From contig JAUQPY010000031.1 in the NCBI GenBank assembly GCA_030550115.1, positions 1 through 41,174 of the forward strand: 41,174 nt of DNA, read 5' to 3'. This document shows positions 15,532-23,205 of the stretch, in pieces. How positions within the stretch are numbered: position 1 is the stretch's first letter; every line of letters begins with the position of its first letter. A program made the position numbers and the translations under genes. This DNA comes from Microcaldota archaeon (GTDB lineage Archaea > Micrarchaeota > Micrarchaeia > Anstonellales > J096). The notes below the pieces were generated by a model that saw nothing but the letters and a program-made list of their open reading frames with translations, did no database searches and was not told the origin of the DNA.

Positions 15532-15960
15532 ATGAAAATTGCAAGAGCATCTATTGAAGGTGTAGATGCATCATACAAGGATTTAGTGGAAATAGCAAGT
15601 TTTATTAGATACAAAACATTAGTTCAGGCCAGAGAGTTACTTGAACAGGTAATAAGAGGGGAGAGATATGTGCCATATCGTAGGTACAATAAGAAAATGG
15701 GGCATAGGAAACACGGGGAAAAAGGAAGATACCCAAAGAAAGAGGCCAAGATAATGCTGAAGCTTCTGAACTCATGTGCTGCAAATGCTAGACAGGCAGG
15801 AATGGATGAGAACAATCTTAAGATCATACATGTAGCTGCTAATAAGAAAGCGATTTATTACAGAATTCAACCTAAAGGTAAACCTTTCAGACAGAGATAT
15901 GTTTTGTCACGAGCTGAGATTATATTGGGTGAGATAGATGCTAAAGGAGCAAAGGATTAA
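15532..15960 (+). CDS. rpl22: Ribosomal protein L22 (uL22)
   Basis: Large-subunit protein with a beta-hairpin lining the exit tunnel. The sequence has a short N-terminus, VQARELLEQVIRGERYVPY, the RKHGEKGRYPKKEAKIMLKL region and the IHVAANKKAIYYRIQPKGK hairpin. Two starts are possible: ATG at 15526 directly on the S19 stop, or ATG at 15532; the second is chosen because AGTGAT sits before it at the same spacing as other junctions in this operon. 142 residues from 15532. Overlaps S3 by 23 bases. Confidence 0.93.
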   Translation: MKIARASIEGVDASYKDLVEIASFIRYKTLVQARELLEQVIRGERYVPYRRYNKKMGHRKHGEKGRYPKKEAKIMLKLLNSCAANARQAGMDENNLKIIHVAANKKAIYYRIQPKGKPFRQRYVLSRAEIILGEIDAKGAKD

Positions 15961-16606
15961 ATTCATCAATAACAGGATCTCAGAGATAATTATTGCAGAG
16001 GAACTCAAACACATGCTAAAGAATATAGGTGTAGTAGTTATCAATCTTAGAATTCAGAAGCTACCTATGGAAACCAAGATAAGCTTAGAGTATTTCCCTG
16101 TGAGTAAGGAATATGCGAATAGGAATGATCTAATCCAGAAAATTAGAGAGTTTGTAACCAACACATTCAGAATTCAGAATATAAATGTAGAGGTTAGTAG
16201 AACTAGAAATTATATCATGGAACCCGCTGTAATAGCTACTTTTATAGAAGAAGCTTTACAGACAAACAAACCAATTAGAAATATAATATATAGGTATCTC
16301 TACAAAATCAAAGAAGCAGGAGCTATAGGAGGGGAGATATACGTTAAAGGTAAGTTGGGTGCTAGAGGAGCTAAGGCAAGGAAGATCAAAGCATCTTTTG
16401 GGTTTATCCCTAAGGCAGGAGATTTGAGAAAATATGTTAAAATGATTAATTATCAAGCGGTAACCAAAGCAGGAGTAGTAGGAGTAGAGGTTATGATAAC
16501 TCCTCCAGAAGTGGAGCCATATTTGAAACCTCAACAGAAAGAGAAAGTCAAGAGAGAGATAGAGATCAAGCCAGATGAAGATATAGATGAATCATCTGAA
16601 GAATAG
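15938..16606 (+). CDS. rps3: Ribosomal protein S3 (uS3)
   Basis: Small-subunit protein at the mRNA entry site. N-terminal KH domain (INNRISEIIIAEELKHMLKN onward) and the C-terminal domain with EIYVKGKLGARGAKARKIKA, then GFIPKAGDLRKYV. It ends in an acidic tail (PDEDIDESSEE), common in archaeal S3. 222 residues. The start lies inside the end of L22. Confidence 0.96.
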   Translation: MLKEQRIKFINNRISEIIIAEELKHMLKNIGVVVINLRIQKLPMETKISLEYFPVSKEYANRNDLIQKIREFVTNTFRIQNINVEVSRTRNYIMEPAVIATFIEEALQTNKPIRNIIYRYLYKIKEAGAIGGEIYVKGKLGARGAKARKIKASFGFIPKAGDLRKYVKMINYQAVTKAGVVGVEVMITPPEVEPYLKPQQKEKVKREIEIKPDEDIDESSEE

Positions 16607-16607
16607 A

Positions 16608-16617
16608 TTTTTAAAAT
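16608..16617 (+). promoter_or_regulatory. TATA box for L29-SUI1
   Basis: TTTTTAAAAT begins two bases after the S3 stop and is centred 29 bases before the L29 ATG, with no ribosome binding site in the interval. This indicates that L29 and SUI1 form a separate, leaderless transcript. Confidence 0.55.
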
Positions 16618-16640
16618 GTTTTTCCTATAAATAAATCAAT

Positions 16641-16808
16641 ATGAAACCTAAAGAACTAAGAGATATGAGTAATGATGAACTGCTTGCTCTTGAGAGAAAT
16701 CTGCGATTGTTACTTCTTAAAACAGATAGAATAAAGAGAAGGCCAATACGAAGAGAGATAGCTAGGGTTCTAACTGTCCTAGGTGAAAGGGGAATAAAAA
16801 TTGGCTAA
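16641..16808 (+). CDS. rpl29: Ribosomal protein L29 (uL29)
   Basis: 55-residue large-subunit protein at the tunnel exit. Helical hairpin beginning MKPKELRDMSNDELLALERN and ending with the PIRREIARVLTVLGERGIKI segment, the archaeal L29 pattern (KELR...EL...L...L...RIKRRPIRREIAR). Follows S3 as in the standard S10 order but has its own promoter. Overlaps the SUI1 start by eight bases. Confidence 0.95.
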   Translation: MKPKELRDMSNDELLALERNLRLLLLKTDRIKRRPIRREIARVLTVLGERGIKIG

Positions 16809-17097
16809 GATTAACATCCCTGGATTTGATAATGAGATTGATTTTGAGAAAGAGGATATCTCAGTAAGAATTAAAATATACACAGAAACTTCAAAATTCA
16901 ATAAACTAGTTACAGTGATTTCTGGAGTAGGCAAGAAAAATTTAGAGGAGGTAGCAAAGTTTCTGAAGAAAAAATTGGCGTGTGGTGGTACTATCAGAGA
17001 TGATGGGGCGATAGTATTACAAGGAGATCATAAAAAGAGAGTACCTGGATTGCTGAAAGAATTCGGTTACAAAGAGGAACAGTTTGAATTATTGTAA
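16801..17097 (+). CDS. Translation initiation factor SUI1/eIF1
   Basis: Start-codon selection factor on the 30S subunit. 98 residues starting at TTG. The core KLVTVISGVGKKNLEEVAKF followed by LKKKLACGGTIRDDGAIVLQ and GDHKKRVPGLLKEFGY is the SUI1 signature. It is in the usual archaeal place after L29; the RNase P protein and S17 that normally follow are absent, and the gene ends overlapping a convergent gene by nine bases. Confidence 0.95.
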   Translation: MAKINIPGFDNEIDFEKEDISVRIKIYTETSKFNKLVTVISGVGKKNLEEVAKFLKKKLACGGTIRDDGAIVLQGDHKKRVPGLLKEFGYKEEQFELL

Positions 17098-18912
17098 TTT
17101 ATAAACATACAGAGATCTGTTCTGATAAATAAGTTTGTAATTATCATCTATTTTAATTCTTTCATAGTTCCTATAATCAATTATGTAAATTCTAAATGTT
17201 TTGATATAGAATTCTCTTATAGCAGGGTCTAACCAACCATCTGCGGTTATATATGAAATTCTATTTGCATCTAATTCAGATTTACATTCTAAACAGATCA
17301 GAGGATCTCTTATGTATTGTCTGTATTCGTACCTAGATAAGTGTTTTATATTGGGTATTATCGAACTGAATTCTGATGCGATGAATCCATTCAGATCAAT
17401 AACTATGTATTTTACTCTGTATTTGTTCAATAACTCCTGTGCTAGACTGCGATTTGATGAATATAACATAATAGCAGCGTCTAAATCTCTATTTGAGAAA
17501 TTAAGAAATGGTAAGTGGAATGATTGGGCCCATCTACTTGCTACAACATTGTTTCCCGTGTATGCATTTAGAGCAAAGGCAATAGGTTTATTACTAAGTA
17601 TTACACCTGGATCCTCAGATATTATCCTAATAGCTTCTGCGTATTCTGGAAAGAGATCTGTTAGGGTTAGGTTGTATTTCTTCAAATTTGTAAAGCTGCT
17701 TGTATAAGATTCATACGTAAAGTGGAGCTGTGCTAAGATGAATAATCCTAATAACATACCATATTCTGATTTTCTGTAGGGTATTGATAGCAAAATTAAG
17801 GGTGTTAATACTAGTGAAGTTGTGTAGGTAGGTACGGTATTGAATAGGAATAGATCTAGAATAGGAGATATTAATATTAGAATCGATGTGAGAATTATAT
17901 ATTGGTCAAATTCGTACAATCTCCTATCCTTGAATAGGCTATATAAATACGCCACGATGATCAATATCTTCGGCATCATCCATTCCGGAATATATTTTGT
18001 GTATAGAAACAACATACCCTCAGAATTGGAATACACTGGAAAATCCAATCTGTTTCTAGGAAAGTATTCGTTGAATATATCTAGTCTGTATATCATATAC
18101 AAACCTAGAGGTAATAGCAATAGGATTGGTATTATATCTTTGAATATATTATTTAATCTCTCCTGATTCATTAATCTACGGATGATATCGTATGAAATAA
18201 ATATTAATACATATAGTAGTAGTAGAAAGTGGGATATTGTTGATAGTAGAATAGCTAAAGCGTAATTACGTTTTAATATCAAATACAATACTATTGGACT
18301 GATAATAGATACGGCAAATTCAGTGTATTTTAGTATTACTGGAGTTAGAGACGATGCAACTATAAATACTAACATAGCCACTCCGTAGGATGCTCCTAAT
18401 CTCAAACTGATGTAATACCATATGATAGTTGAATATAATAAGATAGAAGATAGGAGTTTCATAGCTGAAATGCCATCGATATTCATCAATCTCATTGTGA
18501 TTACAACTAACCAGGAGTAGAGTGGGTTATAGGAGAACAATTTTCCCTCGTAATATTGGTTTCCAAAAATATCCAGAGTCCTGTTTACATAATTTATCTG
18601 CCCCAACTGAGCATAGTAATCCCCACCGAATACTGGTGAAGGGAGCTCCTTGAAAGATAGGAGAAATTGATATGAACTAGAGGAAAGAATAGAAGCTATT
18701 ACAAATACAATCCCTGTAAATAACCCTGGGATAAGATTGGATGACTTATAAGAATATATTCCGAGAGTAACTATTGATATAATGATACTTGGATTCAAAT
18801 AGAATATATCATAAATATTGATTGAATTGAAATATAATAAACCTAATGCATTGATGATTATAGATATTACTCCAATCTTTTCCAGATCTGTCCATCGAAG
18901 TATTCTATCCAT
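17089..18912 (-). CDS. Polytopic membrane protein, GT-C glycosyltransferase-like
   Basis: 607 residues: about a dozen hydrophobic helices over residues 12-400, then a soluble C-terminal domain. A GGDYYAQ motif at 96-102 lies in the first extracytoplasmic loop, where GT-C enzymes (oligosaccharyltransferase, mannosyltransferases) carry a catalytic Asp. The C-terminal part holds KYRVKYIVIDLNG, a strand pattern seen after the membrane domain in such proteins. The substrate cannot be inferred; a lipid-linked sugar is the family expectation. ATG at 18912 gives a 46-base overlap with the upstream transglutaminase-like gene and no good later start exists, so they probably form one operon. Confidence 0.65.
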   Translation of the reverse strand: MDRILRWTDLEKIGVISIIINALGLLYFNSINIYDIFYLNPSIIISIVTLGIYSYKSSNLIPGLFTGIVFVIASILSSSSYQFLLSFKELPSPVFGGDYYAQLGQINYVNRTLDIFGNQYYEGKLFSYNPLYSWLVVITMRLMNIDGISAMKLLSSILLYSTIIWYYISLRLGASYGVAMLVFIVASSLTPVILKYTEFAVSIISPIVLYLILKRNYALAILLSTISHFLLLLYVLIFISYDIIRRLMNQERLNNIFKDIIPILLLLPLGLYMIYRLDIFNEYFPRNRLDFPVYSNSEGMLFLYTKYIPEWMMPKILIIVAYLYSLFKDRRLYEFDQYIILTSILILISPILDLFLFNTVPTYTTSLVLTPLILLSIPYRKSEYGMLLGLFILAQLHFTYESYTSSFTNLKKYNLTLTDLFPEYAEAIRIISEDPGVILSNKPIAFALNAYTGNNVVASRWAQSFHLPFLNFSNRDLDAAIMLYSSNRSLAQELLNKYRVKYIVIDLNGFIASEFSSIIPNIKHLSRYEYRQYIRDPLICLECKSELDANRISYITADGWLDPAIREFYIKTFRIYIIDYRNYERIKIDDNYKLIYQNRSLYVYKLQ

Positions 18913-19883
18913 TTCTCATGGATCACCATTAATATACGATTGGGTTCTTTAGCACATGTTGGTGAATTACACACTATGTATTTTCCACCTAGATCACCAA
19001 GAGTTATTCCTGTAAGAGGATCTACCACATATCCCCAGGTGAGATTCTGATATGATTGGACTGGGATAGATGATATTGCGACACCACAATGTCCAGATTT
19101 TTCTGTGTTAAAACATACTACTACAAAATCATACTCACTAACTTTTGCAAATAGCTGAGGCGTGTATCCTCTTAAAATCACATCTCGATATACTATATAA
19201 TTATAATATGGTGTATCCAGAATGCTCACCGGTCTTGTCCCCTCTAGATACATATTTGGATTCAATGATCGTAATAGTTCTCTCAACATCAATGCATGCT
19301 GTTTACAATCTCCATATCCTTGTTCAATAAACTTTTTCAAGGTATGAAACTCTGATATCCTATTATTATAACCATACTCCATTCTGGTAACATAGACTGC
19401 ACATGGTATCTTTAGATTAAAGCCATCACTACATTCTCTTAGAATTTTGGATCTAAGATAGGGGTCAGGATATTCTGAGTTCTCTCTAAACCATTGTGAG
19501 AGATTTTTAAATATTAACCACTCTTCCTGCTTACTGTGATTTTTCATAATCTCCTCCATAATCTTTAGAGTAGAATTCACCTGTAAGCTCAGGTTGTTAT
19601 ATTTTTGAAGTAGCTCCTGATATTCCATTTCCAATTTCTCCTTCTCATTACTTAATTCTGAATACTGATTAGATAGATTTTTGATTATCTCTGATGCTAA
19701 GAGATTTTGAGACTTTTCCTGTGCTAATTTATCCTGAAGTGAATTTATAGTTATGTAAAGTTCTGTTATTGTAGTATTATATTCATCTCTGATTGAGTCG
19801 ATAGTTGTTAAGTGTAAATAAACAACAGATATAATCGCAGATACCAAGATTGCTATGATTAAGTATATTGACTGATAGTTCAT
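18867..19883 (-). CDS. Membrane-anchored coiled-coil protein with transglutaminase-like domain
   Basis: 338 residues. N-terminal signal anchor at about 6-25, an extracytoplasmic coiled coil near 30-115, then a transglutaminase-like cysteine-protease-fold domain. The likely triad is Cys193 in GYGDCKQHA, His265 in GHCGVAI and Asp288 in GYVVDP, in the right order. Several N-x-S/T sequons are present, fitting a glycosylated surface protein. Family members act as proteases, transglutaminases or peptide N-glycanases, so the exact reaction is unknown. Probably cotranscribed with the GT-C-like protein. Confidence 0.8.
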   Translation of the reverse strand: MNYQSIYLIIAILVSAIISVVYLHLTTIDSIRDEYNTTITELYITINSLQDKLAQEKSQNLLASEIIKNLSNQYSELSNEKEKLEMEYQELLQKYNNLSLQVNSTLKIMEEIMKNHSKQEEWLIFKNLSQWFRENSEYPDPYLRSKILRECSDGFNLKIPCAVYVTRMEYGYNNRISEFHTLKKFIEQGYGDCKQHALMLRELLRSLNPNMYLEGTRPVSILDTPYYNYIVYRDVILRGYTPQLFAKVSEYDFVVVCFNTEKSGHCGVAISSIPVQSYQNLTWGYVVDPLTGITLGDLGGKYIVCNSPTCAKEPNRILMVIHEKWIEYFDGQIWKRLE

Positions 19884-19885
19884 GT

Positions 19886-19911
19886 ATTTATAATAAAAAC
19901 ATTTTTATAAA
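19886..19911. promoter_or_regulatory. Interleaved divergent promoters
   Basis: The 34 bases between the divergent transglutaminase-like gene and the EndoQ gene hold two TATA-like boxes: ATTTATAATA (19886-19895), about 27 bases before the EndoQ ATG, and TTTTTATAAA (19902-19911), about 24 bases before the minus-strand ATG. Both messages would be essentially leaderless and the two complexes would occlude one another. Confidence 0.5.
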
Positions 19912-19917
19912 ATATCC

Positions 19918-21099
19918 ATGGATCTTACTATTGATCTTCATATACATGGTAAATATTCTAGAGCTACCTCATCTAAGCTTGAACCATACATTCTAGCTAG
20001 AACAGCAGAGCGTAAAGGTATAAATGTGCTTGGAACCGGTGATTTCACCCATCCTAAGTGGTTGGAGATGTTCACAGGTTTAGAGCAAGAAGATGGTCTG
20101 TTAACTATGGGAGATATTAAATTTATGCTAAGTGTAGAGGTGAATAATGTTTTTGAATACAACTCTAAAACTCTTACTATCCACAATGTTATATTAACCG
20201 ATTCTATAGAATCTGCAAAACAAATTGCAGATGCTCTATCAAAATATGGTGATATTGAAGCTGACGGCAGGCCTACTCTTAATATATCTATGCTAGAGAT
20301 GATGGATCTACTAAAGAGCTTAAATCCAAAGACGGAAGTATTCGCTGCACACATATGGACTCCTTGGTTTTCTATACTGGGGGCTAGGAATGGATTGAAT
20401 AGCATTTATGAAGTTATAGATCGTAGACTATTGGCAGTAGAAACGGGTTTGAGCGCAGATCCAGAGATGACTTGGAGTACTCATGCTGGTGATTTTCCAA
20501 TAATATCTAACTCCGATGCTCATAGTCCTGATAATCTGGGAAGAGAAGCTACTGTTATAGATGTGGAGAGAATCACATACAATGAAATAATATCGTCTAT
20601 AAAGAACAGAAAGATAATTAAAACATATGAATTCTATCCTCAAGAGGGTAAGTACTACTATGATGGTCATAGAAACTGTGGGATCTCTTTACATCCGGGG
20701 GAGAGCATTCAGAATATGAATATATGTAGAAAATGTGGAAAGAAATTGACTATAGGGGTTCTCCATAGATGTATGGAATTAAGGGATAATATCTCCAGAC
20801 CTAGGCAGAAGTTTATTTATATAATACCGATTAGAAAAGTGGTATCTTATGCAACCGGTTTGAATGAGAATAGCAAACGTGTGGATGATTATGTAAATAG
20901 ATTGATATCTCTATATGGAAATGAGCTTAGTATATATGAGAAGATTACTAGAGAGGATATGGCTGAATATGGTGAAATTGGTGAGAGAATATACAGAATA
21001 ATAAAAGGAGATATAGAATGGCAGCCAGGCTACGATGGAGTATATGGAACTTTTAAATTAAGAGATAAGAAGGGATTATTTGAACAGTTAAAGCACTGA
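19918..21099 (+). CDS. Endonuclease Q (PHP-domain DNA repair nuclease)
   Basis: EndoQ nicks DNA 5' of deaminated bases (uracil, hypoxanthine) and abasic sites. The PHP metal site is visible: DLHIHGKYSRATS (His8, His10), GTGDFTHP (Asp42), HIWTPW (His145) and SNSDAHSPDNLGREAT (Asp200, His202). A zinc-binding element follows with Cys254, Cys270, Cys273 and Cys285. 393 residues, close to the ~420 of Thermococcales EndoQ. Start ATG is leaderless relative to the promoter. It converges on and overlaps a minus-strand pair that includes a dUTPase. Confidence 0.88.
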   Translation: MDLTIDLHIHGKYSRATSSKLEPYILARTAERKGINVLGTGDFTHPKWLEMFTGLEQEDGLLTMGDIKFMLSVEVNNVFEYNSKTLTIHNVILTDSIESAKQIADALSKYGDIEADGRPTLNISMLEMMDLLKSLNPKTEVFAAHIWTPWFSILGARNGLNSIYEVIDRRLLAVETGLSADPEMTWSTHAGDFPIISNSDAHSPDNLGREATVIDVERITYNEIISSIKNRKIIKTYEFYPQEGKYYYDGHRNCGISLHPGESIQNMNICRKCGKKLTIGVLHRCMELRDNISRPRQKFIYIIPIRKVVSYATGLNENSKRVDDYVNRLISLYGNELSIYEKITREDMAEYGEIGERIYRIIKGDIEWQPGYDGVYGTFKLRDKKGLFEQLKH

Positions 21100-21445
21100 T
21101 GTACATCTCAGCTGAAGTGGGAATTCTGTTTCCATAGAATCTAGAGATTAATAAAATTAAGATTACATACAATATCGCAAATATGACTATATCTGAAATT
21201 GAATTCAGTATAATTATAGAATTGGCTAGATGGATATAATCGTCATAATCAATAAACCTGCTTCTTTTCAGATACATAGAAATTTCAAATACTAGAGCTG
21301 TAATCAAGAATGTAATAATCCATATTTGGTATTTACCCAATTCCAATAATAATGTCCCTGTGATCAATAGTGCTAATATATAATTGGATTTTACATATTT
21401 AAGGTCATAATATATCAAGATTGCAATTAGGATTAGAGCTATCAT
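21053..21445 (-). CDS. Small four-helix membrane protein, unrecognised
   Basis: 130 residues with about four hydrophobic helices and short loops; no catalytic motif is secure. The N-terminal YYDLKYVKSNYI recalls the first loop of prepilin-peptidase-like proteins, but the second conserved Asp-containing GxGD motif is missing, so that assignment is not made. Start overlaps the dUTPase stop (ATGA at 21442-21445), so it is the second gene of that operon. Its last 47 bases overlap the 3' end of EndoQ on the other strand. Confidence 0.6.
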   Translation of the reverse strand: MIALILIAILIYYDLKYVKSNYILALLITGTLLLELGKYQIWIITFLITALVFEISMYLKRSRFIDYDDYIHLANSIIILNSISDIVIFAILYVILILLISRFYGNRIPTSAEMYISALTVQIIPSYLLI

Positions 21446-21921
21446 TTACTCTTCTTGTATATCCCTCTATATTCTCCTAGTAATTTAGTGTTCTTTATAA
21501 ATACGACCTGCCCTATTCTTGCGTTCTCATATATCTCAACACCATTTGGATTGATAACATGCATTAGAACTTCAGCGTATCCTTCAAATCCAGGATCAAA
21601 CAGACCTGCATATATAGCCACCCCATTTCTCAGTAGTGTAGTTCTAGGAAATAGAATACCGATAGTTTTCCTATCAAGTTTAAAATACTCATTTAGCTTG
21701 ATCTTGTATACCCCTGGAGCTATATGTTCTTTTCCTTCTATTTCAATTGGGATTGTTTTTGCTAGTTTTCGATTTTTATTATCCAAATCCAAGCTACCAT
21801 AACCTACGAAATAATGGATTTCTTTAAGAGTTACATCGATTCCAGCCTGTTGAATCTGAAGATCTTTGCTTAAATATTCAGATACTATTCTATCTATAGC
21901 CTGTTCCGGGGGAATTATCAT
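21442..21921 (-). CDS. dut: dUTPase of the DCD/DUT superfamily
   Basis: Hydrolyses dUTP to dUMP and pyrophosphate, keeping uracil out of DNA. 159 residues with AGIDVTL (26-32), FPRTTLLRNGV (91-101), AGLFDPGFEG (105-114) and ENARIGQVVF (132-141), the conserved trimeric dUTPase/dCTP deaminase motifs. By alignment to bifunctional archaeal DCD-DUT, the deaminase glutamate is replaced (Leu near 119), so dUTPase activity alone is inferred. Head of a two-gene operon converging on EndoQ. Confidence 0.8.
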   Translation of the reverse strand: MIIPPEQAIDRIVSEYLSKDLQIQQAGIDVTLKEIHYFVGYGSLDLDNKNRKLAKTIPIEIEGKEHIAPGVYKIKLNEYFKLDRKTIGILFPRTTLLRNGVAIYAGLFDPGFEGYAEVLMHVINPNGVEIYENARIGQVVFIKNTKLLGEYRGIYKKSK

Positions 21922-21942
21922 AAGTTATGATTTAAGCTTAGG

Positions 21943-21953
21943 TTTTAAAAATT
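21943..21953. promoter_or_regulatory. Shared palindromic TATA box between dut and the acidic-protein gene
   Basis: GTTTTAAAAAT contains the palindrome TTTTAAAA, centred about 27 bases from the minus-strand dut ATG (21921) and 26 bases from the plus-strand ATG (21974). One box therefore sits at the right distance for both genes. Confidence 0.55.
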
Positions 21954-21973
21954 AATGAATATATTAGAACATA

Positions 21974-22177
21974 ATGGTGGTATCTATGCCTAGCCCTAAG
22001 AAGCCCGAAGATGAGAAAAGACCAGACGAACGAAAACCTTATGAAGATGAGAAGAGAAGACCTAAAAGAGATGAAGATGAAGAAGAGGATTGGGAGGAGG
22101 AAGAGGAGGAGGATTGGGATGAGGATTGGGATGAGTGGGAAGAGGAGGAGGATTGGGAGGAGGAGGAAGAGGAATAG
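21974..22177 (+). CDS. Small acidic Trp-repeat protein
   Basis: 67 residues (55 plus a few before an alternative ATG at 21986). The N-terminal half is Lys/Arg/Glu/Pro-rich; the C-terminal 32 residues are almost only Asp, Glu and regularly spaced Trp (EEDWEEE, DWDEDWDEW), with no Cys and probably disordered. Start 21974 fits a leaderless message from the shared TATA box, while 21986 has GGTGGT in front; both are possible. It abuts the PH-domain membrane protein gene without a gap. No known family is assigned; it may bind a basic partner. Confidence 0.65.
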   Translation: MVVSMPSPKKPEDEKRPDERKPYEDEKRRPKRDEDEEEDWEEEEEEDWDEDWDEWEEEEDWEEEEEE

Positions 22178-22657
22178 ATGAGATTTTATTTTTCTTATTA
22201 TTATGAGTTCTTAACTCATGGGTTATTAATATCGTTTTTAGGTCTAATTTTACTGATGCTACCGGAGATCATCACAGGTCTCCGGCTCAATCTTCCATTC
22301 GATTTTCTGTATTTTGAGCAGAATTTTATCTTCTTGAGGATAGTTGGATTATCTCTAATAATTCTTGCGATGATATTTAGCTATTTAAAATTCAAATTCA
22401 GCTTCTTGGATCTAGCTGATGATTATCTGTATTATGAGGAAGGAGTCGTGGCAAAGGTTAGGAAAAAAATTCCATATAAGAGTATCACAGATGTTCAACT
22501 GAAAAGATCTGTGTTGGATACTATTATGGGATGGGATACAATTTATATAAACACTGCAGGCCAGGCTACTTATGAACTGGTGATCAAAGGAGTGTCAATA
22601 GAGCATGGTGATATGATACTAGAGATTCTTAAGAAAAAAACTACATCTAGTAAATGA
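22178..22657 (+). CDS. Membrane protein with bacterial PH-like (bPH2/DUF304) domain
   Basis: 159 residues: two membrane helices (about 14-33 and 50-70), then a soluble domain with DDYLYYEEGVVAKVRKKIPY followed by KSITDVQLKRSVLDTIMGWD and IYINTAG, the YdbS/YdbT-like bPH2 pattern. Function in membranes is unknown; such proteins are often stress-related in bacteria. The ATG is directly on the TAG of the acidic-protein gene, and the stop overlaps the AK6/Fap7 start. Confidence 0.75.
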   Translation: MRFYFSYYYEFLTHGLLISFLGLILLMLPEIITGLRLNLPFDFLYFEQNFIFLRIVGLSLIILAMIFSYLKFKFSFLDLADDYLYYEEGVVAKVRKKIPYKSITDVQLKRSVLDTIMGWDTIYINTAGQATYELVIKGVSIEHGDMILEILKKKTTSSK

Positions 22658-23163
22658 GAATAGCTATAACAGGAGTACCAGGAACTGGTAAAACTACACT
22701 GGCAAAGATATTATCCTCTAGATTTGGGTATGATTATATAGATGTTGCAAAGATTGTAAGAGAATATCGTCTGGGAACAAGTGTGGATATTGATAAATTA
22801 CAAACTATACTTGAACAGATCCTCAGATCGAGAAATAATTATGTGATAGAGAGTCATCTGCTAGCTGAATTGGATATGGATTTTGACATCATAATAATCA
22901 CAAGGGCCTCATACAGAGCTCTATTAAGACGCTACGCAAGAAGACGATATGGTAAGAAGAAGATATGGGAGAATATAGCTGCTGAACTTTTGGATTATTT
23001 TCCAATAAAACTAGAGAATAAGAGATTTATACAGATTGATACAACTGGTCTGTCTATAAGAGAATTGGAGAGGAAAGCTATTAAGTATATTCAGCTGGGA
23101 ATTAGTGATGATGTGGATTGGAGTGATGATCTGTTTAGATTAGTGATTCGAGGAAAAATATAG
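22654..23163 (+). CDS. AK6/Fap7-type nucleotide kinase
   Basis: Homologue of eukaryotic Fap7/AK6, an ATPase and adenylate kinase needed for small-subunit rRNA maturation with the uS11 protein. P-loop GVPGTGKTT at residues 7-15, the VIESHLLAEL motif after it, and YARRRYGKKKIWENIAAELL with the lid region. 169 residues, typical of archaeal members. Distinct from the archaeal AdkA in the ribosomal cluster. Start overlaps the PH-domain gene (ATGA). Confidence 0.85.
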   Translation: MRIAITGVPGTGKTTLAKILSSRFGYDYIDVAKIVREYRLGTSVDIDKLQTILEQILRSRNNYVIESHLLAELDMDFDIIIITRASYRALLRRYARRRYGKKKIWENIAAELLDYFPIKLENKRFIQIDTTGLSIRELERKAIKYIQLGISDDVDWSDDLFRLVIRGKI

Positions 23164-23205
23164 TTTTTAAAAGATATCCGATTTATTAATAAAGCGTGAT
23201 TTGTG

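Noticed and set aside
21053-21445. Prepilin peptidase (A24) assignment
   Set aside because: Only a weak first loop resemblance; the GxGD catalytic motif is missing.
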